Assembly: GCA_910580045.1 (NCBI GenBank)
Contig: CAJTXF010000013.1
Location: 1 to 20,557 of the forward strand
Direction of reading: 5' to 3'
DNA from: an uncultured Eubacteriales bacterium
GTDB taxonomy: Bacteria; Bacillota; Clostridia; Oscillospirales; Acutalibacteraceae
Length of the DNA: 20,557 nucleotides
Shown here: in pieces, positions 1-6,586 of the stretch
How the letters are laid out: each line of letters begins with the position of its first letter
Position numbering within the stretch: position 1 is the stretch's first letter
The notes under the pieces: model-generated
Databases searched by the model: none
What the model saw: the letters and a program-made list of their open reading frames with translations, nothing else
Told to the model about the DNA's origin: nothing
Made by a program: the position numbers and the translations under genes

Positions 1-263
1 AAAGCACCGCTTTCCTAACATTCGGAATCTTGCTATGTGCTGCGGCTTGGGGGCGTTCCTGGGGCGGCGCTCAGAGTGCCACGCTCCAACTCGGGCAGGC
101 CAACAAAGATTCTGCCTCGCCCCTTTCTCTTGGTGCGCCGCCCTGAGGGCAAGACCTTGGGGCGCTGCCCCAAACCCCGCCAGGGGGCAAGCCCCCCTGG
201 ACCCCGACTACCGCTCGTTCGCTTGCGCTTGGCGAAAGGCTCTGCCCCGAGCCGGCAGGTGGT
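1..263. other. GC-rich non-coding stretch downstream of recD2 with hairpins
   Basis: No convincing gene is seen here on either strand. The stretch holds two neighbouring G/C hairpins: TTGGGGC-GCT-GCCCCAA at 157-173 and an 8-bp stem CCAGGGGG/CCCCCTGG at 180-200. Just after them, 197-224 matches an inverted copy at 4182-4209 in 23 of 28 positions (shared core CTGGACCCCG, then CCGCTC and TTCGCTT). This suggests a dispersed intergenic repeat of this genome. The hairpins lie beyond the recD2 stop but have no T-tract, so an intrinsic terminator is not supported. Confidence 0.4.
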
Positions 264-2567
264 TCACTCCCCCAGCCCCCGCTCTTCCCTCTGCAAAAAC
301 CACAGCAGCCCTGTATAGCGCTTTGTCTTCGTCTGGTTCCCAATCATCTCCCGCAGCACCTCTGCACGGCCCACCAATATAAGCAGCCGTTTTGCTCTGG
401 TTACCGCTGTATACAGCAGGTTCCGGTAACACAGCTGGTGGGGCACCTTCAGCACCGGCAGCACCACTGCTGTAAACTCGTTCCCCTGGCTCTTATGTAC
501 TGTCACCGCATAGGCGGGCTCCAGCTCCTGGGCCGCGTGCTCAAAATCGTACAGCACCGCCCTGTCGTCAATGCGTACCTCAATGGCCCCGCCCGGCTTA
601 TCAATGCTGGTGATAATGCCCATGTCCCCATTGAAGATGCCCTGCCCCTCTGTGCCGTCATCCCTAATCCAGGGCAGCTGATAGTCATTGCGCACCTGCA
701 TCACCTTGTCCCCCAGCCGGAACAGCTGGCCGTTTACTTTTATCTCCGGCTTGTCCTTTGCCGGGGGGTTCACTGCCTCCCGCATCAGCCGGTTCAGCTC
801 CACTGTGCCCAGCTCCCCTTTCCGGCTGGGGCACAGCACCTGGATGTCCTCTAAGGGGGAGTAGCCGTAGCTTCTGGGCAGCCTCTCACCGCACAGGGAG
901 ACCACCAGCTCCTGGGCGCTTTGGGCCTCCCGGCGGGTGAGGAAGAAAAAGTCGCTGTCCTTCCGGGTCAGCTCCGGCATCTGCCCCTCCACAATCCGGT
1001 GGGCGCTGGTGATAATCAGGCTCTCCATGGACTGGCGGAACACCTCGGTCAGCTGCACGGTGGGGAACAGCCCAGAGGCAATCAAATCCCCCAGCACATT
1101 GCCAGCCCCCACAGAGGGCAGCTGGTCGCTGTCCCCCACCAGAATCAGCCGGCAGCCCAGGGGCAGGGCCCGGAGCACGCTCTCAAACACATAGGACTCC
1201 ACCATGGACATCTCGTCAATAATCAGGCAGTCGCATTCCAGGGGGTTCCGCTCGTTCCGGTTGAAGAAGGGCTCGTCCCGCTCGTCCCAATCCACTTGGA
1301 GCATCCGGTGGATGGTCTTGGCCTCTTCGCCGGTGAGGGCGCTCATGCGCTTGGCGGCCCGGCCTGTGGGCGCGGCCAGCAGCACCTGCTCCCCCGCCTG
1401 CTTGAGGATGCGGATAATGGCATTGAGGGTGGTGGTCTTGCCGGTGCCGGGCCCGCCGGTCAAAATCAGGACGCCCTGCTCCATGGCCGCCCGGATAGCT
1501 GCCTTCTGCTTGCCCGCGTAGGCAATGCCCTCCCCCGCTTCTATCTGCTCAATCTCCATATCAGCCCCAGCCAGGGCCTGGGCCGGGGAGCGCAGCATGG
1601 CCTTCATCCGGGCCGCGATATAGGCCTCGCACTGGTGCTGCTGCTGCAAAAACAAAAAGCTCTGCCCGCTGATATTCTCCCTGGCCAGCCGGAAGCCCAG
1701 ACACAAATCCTCCGCCGCGTCCAGGGCCAGCTCCAAATCCACCCCCAGCATCCGGGCCGCCACCTGGCAGAGCTTCTGCTCCGGCAGGCAGATGTGGCCA
1801 TTCTGCAGGTTATGCCGCAGCACATACACCACCCCGGCCTGGATACGGCTGGCCTGGTCCTGGGGGCATTCCATGGACTGGGCAATGGCGTCCGCAATCT
1901 GAAAGCTCAGGCCAATCTCCTCCTCGCACAGGCAATAGGGGTTCTCCTGCACAATGGGGATGGACTCGTCCCCATAGGCCTTCCACACCAGGGCGGCGCT
2001 CTCCGGGGGAACCCCAAAGGCCCCCAGGTACACCATCAGCTCCCGGATGCCGTTGACCCGTTTCAGCTCCTCGCTGATGGCCTGGGCCTTTTCCAGGGTG
2101 ATGCCCTTGACCTGGGCCAGCCGCTGGGGGTCGTTTTCCATCACGCTCAGGGCGTTCATGCCAAAGGCCTCAATAATCCGCGTGGCTGTCACCCGGCCCA
2201 CGCCCTTCACGGCCCCAGAGGCCAGGTATTGGAGCATCCCCCGCTCTGTGGCGGGCTGAGAGCGCTCAAAGCTCTCGGCCCGGAACTGGGGGCCATAATT
2301 GGGGTTTGTCTCCCAGTGCCCCTGTACCCGCAGCTCTTCTCCCGCGCTGACAAAGGGGATGCAGCCCACCACCGTGACCTCCTCCTCCCCGGCCAGCATG
2401 GCCAGCACTGTATATTGGCTGCTGTCATTGTGGTAGAGGATATGCTCCACCGTGCCGTTCAGCTGGGACTGTTCTCTCTCCTCCAAGGTTTCTCTCCTCT
2501 CCGCAGCCGCCTGAGCAGCCGGATTCTTTTCTGATACAATACAAGGGCTGAGGCCATGGGCCAGCAC
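264..2567 (-). CDS. recD2: RecD2-family ATP-dependent DNA helicase (SF1B)
   Basis: This 767-residue protein is an SF1B 5'-to-3' helicase of the RecD2 type, the form found in bacteria without a RecBCD partner and linked to DNA repair and replication stress. An N-terminal OB-like part begins near residue 37 (LNGTVEHILY) and is followed by helix-hairpin-helix-like repeats (about 105-210, for example GAVKGVGRVTA). Helicase motifs follow in order: Walker A GGPGTGKTTT (371-380), Walker B DEMS (451-454), GDSDQLPSVGAG (478-489), TEVFRQ (507-512), YAVTVHKSQGNEF (686-698) and LLYTAVTRAK (717-726). Length fits the family. The listed start is a GTG with a weak ribosome binding site. A TTG at 2486 (codon 28) is preceded by GGAGAGGAGAG at good spacing and sits just before the conserved region, so it may be the true start. 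The gene is the last of a leftward series. Confidence 0.95.
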   Translation of the reverse strand: MLAHGLSPCIVSEKNPAAQAAAERRETLEEREQSQLNGTVEHILYHNDSSQYTVLAMLAGEEEVTVVGCIPFVSAGEELRVQGHWETNPNYGPQFRAESFERSQPATERGMLQYLASGAVKGVGRVTATRIIEAFGMNALSVMENDPQRLAQVKGITLEKAQAISEELKRVNGIRELMVYLGAFGVPPESAALVWKAYGDESIPIVQENPYCLCEEEIGLSFQIADAIAQSMECPQDQASRIQAGVVYVLRHNLQNGHICLPEQKLCQVAARMLGVDLELALDAAEDLCLGFRLARENISGQSFLFLQQQHQCEAYIAARMKAMLRSPAQALAGADMEIEQIEAGEGIAYAGKQKAAIRAAMEQGVLILTGGPGTGKTTTLNAIIRILKQAGEQVLLAAPTGRAAKRMSALTGEEAKTIHRMLQVDWDERDEPFFNRNERNPLECDCLIIDEMSMVESYVFESVLRALPLGCRLILVGDSDQLPSVGAGNVLGDLIASGLFPTVQLTEVFRQSMESLIITSAHRIVEGQMPELTRKDSDFFFLTRREAQSAQELVVSLCGERLPRSYGYSPLEDIQVLCPSRKGELGTVELNRLMREAVNPPAKDKPEIKVNGQLFRLGDKVMQVRNDYQLPWIRDDGTEGQGIFNGDMGIITSIDKPGGAIEVRIDDRAVLYDFEHAAQELEPAYAVTVHKSQGNEFTAVVLPVLKVPHQLCYRNLLYTAVTRAKRLLILVGRAEVLREMIGNQTKTKRYTGLLWFLQREERGLGE

Positions 2568-2679
2568 ACTTTTTAACTCTCTATGGCTCCGGCACCTGCC
2601 TTTGCCAATAGCCTGGGGATTCTCCCCGCAAGCGCCCGGGACTTTGCTTTATGCGCCTTATCGTTAACGCAGTTCAGAA

Positions 2680-2734
2680 GAGGTGTTACCTCTGAGGTAC
2701 AACCTCTAAGGTATAACTTCTGAGGTAACACCTC
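2680..2734. repeat. Four tandem 13-bp palindromes, exact 14-bp period
   Basis: Four copies of the palindrome GAGGTNNNACCTC follow each other with a single T between them: 2680-2692 GAGGTGTTACCTC, 2694-2706 GAGGTACAACCTC, 2708-2720 AAGGTATAACTTC and 2722-2734 GAGGTAACACCTC. Unit 3 differs from the others at both ends (AAGGT/AACTT), which changes one base on each side. Units 1 and 4 are also complementary to each other, so one long hairpin is an alternative to four small ones. The array lies about 113 bp upstream of the listed recD2 start. It could be a cluster of operator sites, a structured leader, or a dispersed repeat of the genome. Confidence 0.8.
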
Positions 2735-2826
2735 CTTTGAACCCGGCGGCACGGGTGCGCCCGCGCCGCTCTGCTTGGAAATCGGTATCAACCGGTTTTC
2801 AAGTGCGTTTACTATAACAGACTCTG

Positions 2827-2859
2827 GGGCAGCGCCCCACTGTTCTCCCGGCGCTGCCC
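2827..2859. other. 10-bp GC hairpin between the small membrane protein gene and recD2
   Basis: GGGCAGCGCC (2827-2836) and GGCGCTGCCC (2850-2859) form a perfect 10-bp stem with a 13-base loop, 16 bases past the stop of the leftward gene ending at 2876. There is no T-tract on the leftward strand, so it could be a weak or factor-assisted terminator or a transcript-end stabiliser. Just beyond, on the minus strand, TGTTATAGT (2811-2819) resembles an extended -10 box for recD2 but has no -35 box. The rest of the 308-bp gap 2568-2875 contains only the palindrome array. Confidence 0.4.
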
Positions 2860-2875
2860 TTTCTCTGTGTCCATC

Positions 2876-3247
2876 TTATTCTGGGCTGCCCCAGGTGCGG
2901 CTCAAAAGCTCAGCCAATTCCTCTGGGCGGCAGAGCTCCAGGTTCCTGTACTGCTCTGCCAGCCGGGCCCCAATCTCCTGGCTCTCAGCATCCTCGCCGG
3001 TCAGGCAGATAAACCGGCAGGGCGGCTTCAGGGACATCCACTCCACCCGCTGGGCCCCTGCCCGTACCAGATTCTCCACATCCTCTGCCCCAGGGGGAAA
3101 GAGAACCAGGGCCATTGCGGGTCTGCAGCTGAGCTGCCCGTCCAATGCGCCGCCGGAACTGTGCAGCCGAAAGCACAGCCAGCGCAGCAGCTCCACCGCG
3201 CCCAGGACCATCAGCAGAAGCCCGCCGCCAAAGAAAAAATACTTCAC
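2876..3247 (-). CDS. Small membrane-anchored protein of unknown function
   Basis: I do not recognise a named family. The 123-residue product starts with a short hydrophobic segment (residues 3-20, rich in F, G and L) that should be a membrane anchor or uncleaved signal. A soluble part of about 90 residues follows, with an alternating strand/helix look: a hydrophobic strand ALVLFPPG, then AEDVENLVRAG, RFICLTGEDAE and a C-terminal PEELAELL helix. Small clostridial proteins with one N-terminal membrane segment and a similar 'EDVE..LR' stretch exist, but I know of no function for them. The start is a GTG preceded by GGGAGG at 8 bases, a good ribosome binding site. It lies between nagB and recD2 on the same strand. 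A weak promoter-like pair (TTGGAG, 17 bases, TATATC) lies upstream. Confidence 0.65.
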   Translation of the reverse strand: MKYFFFGGGLLLMVLGAVELLRWLCFRLHSSGGALDGQLSCRPAMALVLFPPGAEDVENLVRAGAQRVEWMSLKPPCRFICLTGEDAESQEIGARLAEQYRNLELCRPEELAELLSRTWGSPE

Positions 3248-3365
3248 AGATACCGCCTCCCTCTCTTTAGGGTATGCGCAGGAAGACGGAAAGGTTCTGG
3301 GATATACCCACAGCAGCCGGGCCCTCCAACTGGTTTCTGCCCGCTTACCGGGAATGCGCCCCTGC

Positions 3366-4073
3366 TTATTTCCCGCTCAGAATCACAGTGGCGTCCGGAT
3401 GCAGCTGCAGGATGGAGGCAGGCACCTCAGGGGTGACTGGGCCGCGGCAGGCCTTCTCCACAATCTCCGCCTTATCCGCCCCGGCAATCAGCAGCACCTT
3501 GCGGGCCTTCATAATGGTGCCGATGCCCATGGTCACGGCCATGGTGGGCACGTCCTCAATCTTCTCAAACAGCCGGGAGTTGGCCTTGATGGTACTCTCA
3601 GCCAGCTGAACAGTGTGTACCTGGGCAGGGAAGTCAGGGGCAGGCTCATTAAAGCCAATATGGCCGTTATGGCCAATGCCCAGAAGCTGCAAATCCGGCC
3701 AGCCCAGGCTCTCCACCAGGGCCTCATACCGGACGCACTCAGCCTGCATATCCGGGGCGGAGCCGTCAGGCAGGTGGGTGTTGGCCTTGTCGATATTCAC
3801 CTTGTTAAAAAGGTTGGTGTCCATAAAATAGCGGTAGCTCTGGTCGTTGTCCGCGGTCAGGCCGCAGTACTCGTCCAGGTTGACAGTGCGCACCTGAGAG
3901 AAATCCAGGCGGCCCTGGCTGCAGCGCTCCACCAGGTTGGCGTAGGTGCCCAAGGGGGAGGAGCCGGTGGCCAGGCCCAGAAGGCAGTCGGGTTTCAGGA
4001 TGACTTGGGCGGCGATGATGTCAGCGGCAAGGGCGCTGAGCTGGTCGTAGGAGTCCACGTGGATAATACGCAT
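3366..4073 (-). CDS. nagB: Glucosamine-6-phosphate deaminase NagB
   Basis: NagB converts glucosamine 6-phosphate to fructose 6-phosphate and ammonia, feeding amino sugars from peptidoglycan, mucin or chitin into glycolysis in the cytoplasm. The 235-residue product carries the family signatures: LLGLATGSSPLGTY (31-44, phosphate-binding), NLDEYCGL (65-72, catalytic Asp67), GIGHNGHIGFNEP (132-144, with the active-site His138 and Glu143) and RGPVTPEVPASILQLH near the C-terminus. The Asn at 136 where E. coli has Asp141 is usual in Gram-positive NagB. I chose the ATG at 4073 because the protein begins there as in homologues (MRIIHVDSY) and a GGAAAGGA-like site precedes it. An upstream in-frame ATG at 4157 would add 28 unconserved residues. 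No nagA is in the window. Confidence 0.95.
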   Translation of the reverse strand: MRIIHVDSYDQLSALAADIIAAQVILKPDCLLGLATGSSPLGTYANLVERCSQGRLDFSQVRTVNLDEYCGLTADNDQSYRYFMDTNLFNKVNIDKANTHLPDGSAPDMQAECVRYEALVESLGWPDLQLLGIGHNGHIGFNEPAPDFPAQVHTVQLAESTIKANSRLFEKIEDVPTMAVTMGIGTIMKARKVLLIAGADKAEIVEKACRGPVTPEVPASILQLHPDATVILSGK

Positions 4074-4181
4074 AGGAGATATTCCTTTCCAGGGAAAATT
4101 TATAATGACGCAAGGCCCGTGAGGGGCCGAAGGTCCCAGATAAATGGAAGGCGGCACGGGGCACCGCCCAGCGCAAAGCAG

Positions 4182-4209
4182 AAGCGAAGGAGCGGCGACC
4201 GGGGTCCAG
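4182..4209. repeat. Second copy of a 28-bp GC-rich intergenic motif
   Basis: This stretch, just past the stop of the EamA-type transporter gene, is an inverted match (23 of 28 bases) to 197-224 downstream of recD2. Both copies carry AAGCGAA.GAGCGG and CGGGGTCCAG. The remainder of the gap 4074-4211 has a small GGCCC/GGGCC hairpin at about 4105-4125 and an A/T-rich stretch with TATAAA on the leftward strand, close upstream of nagB, that could be a -10 box without a clear -35 box. Confidence 0.45.
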
Positions 4210-4211
4210 CC

Positions 4212-5138
4212 TCAGGCGCTGCGCTTCTTCCGCTCCGGCAGCTGGGCCAGCACCACGCCTCCAAACACCAATCCGCAGCCTGCCAGCTCTCTTAACGTCA
4301 GCGGCTGGCCCAGCACCAGCCAACCCGAAAGCGCCGCAAACACGGACTCTAAGCTCATAATAAGGGAAGCCGCCGCCGGGTTCAGCCCCCGCTGGCCTAC
4401 AATCTGCAGGGTATACGCCACCCCGCTGGACATTACGCCCGTATACAGCAGCGGCCCCCAGGAGGCCAGCAAATCTCCCCATTGGAAGCTGCCGCCCTCC
4501 AGCGCCCCGGCCAGCACAGAGGACACCAGCCCCGCCACCAGAAACTGCAGGCAGGACAGCTTGATACAGTCCACCTTTGGGGAAAAGAAATCAATCACCA
4601 AAATATGGAAGGAGAAGAACACCGCGCTTACCAGCACCATGCCGTCTCCCAGGCCAATGGCCCACTGGCTCTCTCCCCCGCTTACGCTGAGGAAGTAGGC
4701 CCCCGCCAGGGCCAGGCCCACTGCCAGCCAGAGCTTCCATCCGCCCCGGCGGCCCAGAAAGAGGCCCAGCACCGGTACCAGTACAATATATAGAGAGGTC
4801 AGGAACCCTGCCTTCCCGGCAGTGGTATGCTGCAGGCCCGCCTGCTGCAAAAGGCTGGCCGCGGACAGGAACAGGCCGCACAGCAGCCCGCCTGCCAGCA
4901 GGGCCGGGTTTTTCCAGCTATAGGCAGCGAGCTCCTGGGCCCCGCCGCTTTTTTGGCGAAGCCTGTCTCCCGCGAAAATGACCGGCGCCAGGGCAATGCT
5001 GCCCACAAAGCTCCGGGCCGCGTTGAACGCGCATGGGCCCAGATAATCCATGCCCATGCTCTGGGCCACAAAGGCTGTGCCCCATATCAGCGCCGCCAGG
5101 GCCAGCAGGCCGGCACGCAGGCCGCTAGACGGCCTCAT
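4212..5138 (-). CDS. EamA-family (DMT superfamily) transporter
   Basis: This 308-residue integral membrane protein has about ten hydrophobic segments arranged as two EamA repeats. It starts with the typical first helix ALAALIWGTAFVAQ and includes the conserved AGKAGFLTSLYIVLVPVLG stretch in the first half and SLIMSLESVFAALSGWL in the second. The family exports or exchanges small metabolites; the substrate cannot be read from the sequence. The ATG at 5138 is chosen over one at 5159 because AAGGAG lies 7 bases before it. It overlaps the end of the MATE gene by 14 bases, so the two are probably co-transcribed and translationally coupled. The C-terminus is basic (PERKKRSA), as expected for a cytoplasmic end. 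Confidence 0.9.
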   Translation of the reverse strand: MRPSSGLRAGLLALAALIWGTAFVAQSMGMDYLGPCAFNAARSFVGSIALAPVIFAGDRLRQKSGGAQELAAYSWKNPALLAGGLLCGLFLSAASLLQQAGLQHTTAGKAGFLTSLYIVLVPVLGLFLGRRGGWKLWLAVGLALAGAYFLSVSGGESQWAIGLGDGMVLVSAVFFSFHILVIDFFSPKVDCIKLSCLQFLVAGLVSSVLAGALEGGSFQWGDLLASWGPLLYTGVMSSGVAYTLQIVGQRGLNPAAASLIMSLESVFAALSGWLVLGQPLTLRELAGCGLVFGGVVLAQLPERKKRSA

Positions 5139-6504
5139 GGTTCGGCTCCTTCTGGTCACGGGTCAGGTTTTTCATCCAGTTATAGCTGTTGATTTTTACC
5201 ACTGCCACAAAGCACTTGAGAATCTGGTCACACTTCAGCGCCGCGAACACCACCCAGGGCGGCGCGCCCAGCCACTGGCACACCAGGGCAGAGGGCAGCA
5301 CCACCAGGAACACGAAAATGGTGTCGTTCTTGAACACAAAGCTGATATCCCCGCCGGACTTCACCAGCCCGAACAGGCAGGCCGCCTGATAGCAGGTACC
5401 GATGATAGTCACGGAAATCACGTTGATGAACTGGCGGGAATAGCCCAGGGCCTCCGGCGTGGCGTTGTACAGGCCAATAAACCCTTCCCGGAACAAAAGC
5501 ACCAAGCCCCCGGACACCAGGCCCACGCCCAGGAAGATAAGCTGCACGGTTTTGGCGTACTCCTTCATTTTCTCATACTGCCCGGCCCCCACGGTCTTGC
5601 CGGTGATAATGCCCACCGCGGAGGACAGGCCGTTCATCCACACATAAATCAGGTTGTGGAGCATACCGGTGATGCTCACCGCCGCCATGACCCCCGCGCT
5701 GTAGGAGCCCATGATTTTGGTGTTGGCCAGGTTGTTGCAGGCCCACACCACCTGGCCCCCAATCACCGGCAGGCCATAGCGGAGAAAGTCCCGCAGCAGC
5801 TGGCTGTCGGTTTTGAGAATATCCCGGAAGCCGAAGCGGAGCTTCTTGTCCACCGCGAACACATAGCTCACGCTGACCAGCATTTCCAGCACCCGGGAAA
5901 TCAGGGTGGCAATGGCCGCGCCCTTCACCCCCAGGGCGGGCAGGCCCAGCTTGCCGAAAATCAGTATGTAGTTCAGGGACACGTTTACCACCAGGGCCAT
6001 GATGGAGATGTAAAGGCCGATTTTGGCTGTCTCCACACTGCGCATGGAGGCAATCATCACCTGGGAGACGGCAAAGAACAGGTAGGTAAAGCCCACAAAC
6101 CGCAGGTACACCGTCCCCTCGGCAATCACCCCGGCCTCTCTGGTGAACAGGCCGATAATGGCAGAGGGGAACAGCACTGCCAGGAGGGTCACCAGCAGGC
6201 CCACCCCAAAGGCAAACTTCACCCCCACGGACACCACCTTCCGAATGCTCTCTGTATCCTTTCTGCCCCAGTACTGGGCGGAGAGGATAAGGATGGCCCC
6301 CTCAATGCCTGCCACGAACATCTGCACCACGGCCTGCATCTGGTTGCCCACATACACGCCGGAGATGGCGTTGTCCCCCAGGCGGCCTATCATCAGGTTG
6401 TCGGCAAAGCCCACGGCAAAGGTGATGAGATTCTGCAGGGAAATGGGAACCGCCAGGGAGATTAAAGTTTTGTAAAAGGATTTGTCACGGGTAAAAACAG
6501 ACAT
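5125..6504 (-). CDS. MATE-family multidrug/toxin efflux transporter
   Basis: The 459-residue product has about twelve membrane-spanning segments in two homologous halves. The N-terminal half shows the MATE features: a start like LISLAVPISLQNLI, then FADNLMIGRLGDNAISGVYVG and AQYWGRKD. MATE proteins export cationic drugs, dyes or metabolites using a Na+ or H+ gradient; the natural substrate is unknown. The ATG at 6504 has GAGGAG four bases upstream. The gene follows the binding-lipoprotein gene after 82 bases and overlaps the next transporter gene by 14 bases. Because two exporters of different families are coupled, they may serve related tasks, but that is inference. Confidence 0.93.
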   Translation of the reverse strand: MSVFTRDKSFYKTLISLAVPISLQNLITFAVGFADNLMIGRLGDNAISGVYVGNQMQAVVQMFVAGIEGAILILSAQYWGRKDTESIRKVVSVGVKFAFGVGLLVTLLAVLFPSAIIGLFTREAGVIAEGTVYLRFVGFTYLFFAVSQVMIASMRSVETAKIGLYISIMALVVNVSLNYILIFGKLGLPALGVKGAAIATLISRVLEMLVSVSYVFAVDKKLRFGFRDILKTDSQLLRDFLRYGLPVIGGQVVWACNNLANTKIMGSYSAGVMAAVSITGMLHNLIYVWMNGLSSAVGIITGKTVGAGQYEKMKEYAKTVQLIFLGVGLVSGGLVLLFREGFIGLYNATPEALGYSRQFINVISVTIIGTCYQAACLFGLVKSGGDISFVFKNDTIFVFLVVLPSALVCQWLGAPPWVVFAALKCDQILKCFVAVVKINSYNWMKNLTRDQKEPNHEAV

Positions 6505-6533
6505 AATACTCCTCAGTTATTCTACTTTTTCGG

Positions 6534-6566
6534 GGTTTTCTCTCCGCCTGCGGCGGGACGAAAACC
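6534..6566. other. Two-tier perfect hairpin between lipoprotein and MATE genes
   Basis: GGTTTTC (6534-6540) pairs with GAAAACC (6560-6566), and inside it CCGCC (6544-6548) pairs with GGCGG (6552-6556) around a TGC loop. A symmetric 3-by-3 internal loop separates the two stems. There is no T-tract on either strand after the stem, so it is not a classical intrinsic terminator. It may attenuate read-through into the MATE gene, protect the 3' end of the upstream message, or be a repeat. Confidence 0.55.
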
Positions 6567-6586
6567 GTAACTCAGCCGTTCTGCGG

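Noticed and set aside
35..382. Small open frames in the first 380 bases on both strands
   Set aside because: They run over GC hairpins and the end of recD2, with no ribosome binding site and low-complexity products.
921..2534. Long rightward open frame (537 codons) opposite recD2
   Set aside because: It is antisense to a helicase with all its motifs; its His/Leu/Gly-rich translation is the usual shadow of GC-rich coding sequence.
2680..2734. The palindrome array as a CRISPR array
   Set aside because: Units are 13 bp with 1-base separators; there are no spacers of CRISPR length and no cas genes.
2573..2791. 72-codon leftward frame covering the four palindromes
   Set aside because: It starts with TTG without a ribosome binding site, and its middle is only the translated palindrome array.
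5050..6465. Rightward open frame (471 codons) opposite the MATE gene
   Set aside because: The translation is full of His, Gly and Gln and resembles no protein; the minus strand encodes a clear twelve-segment transporter.
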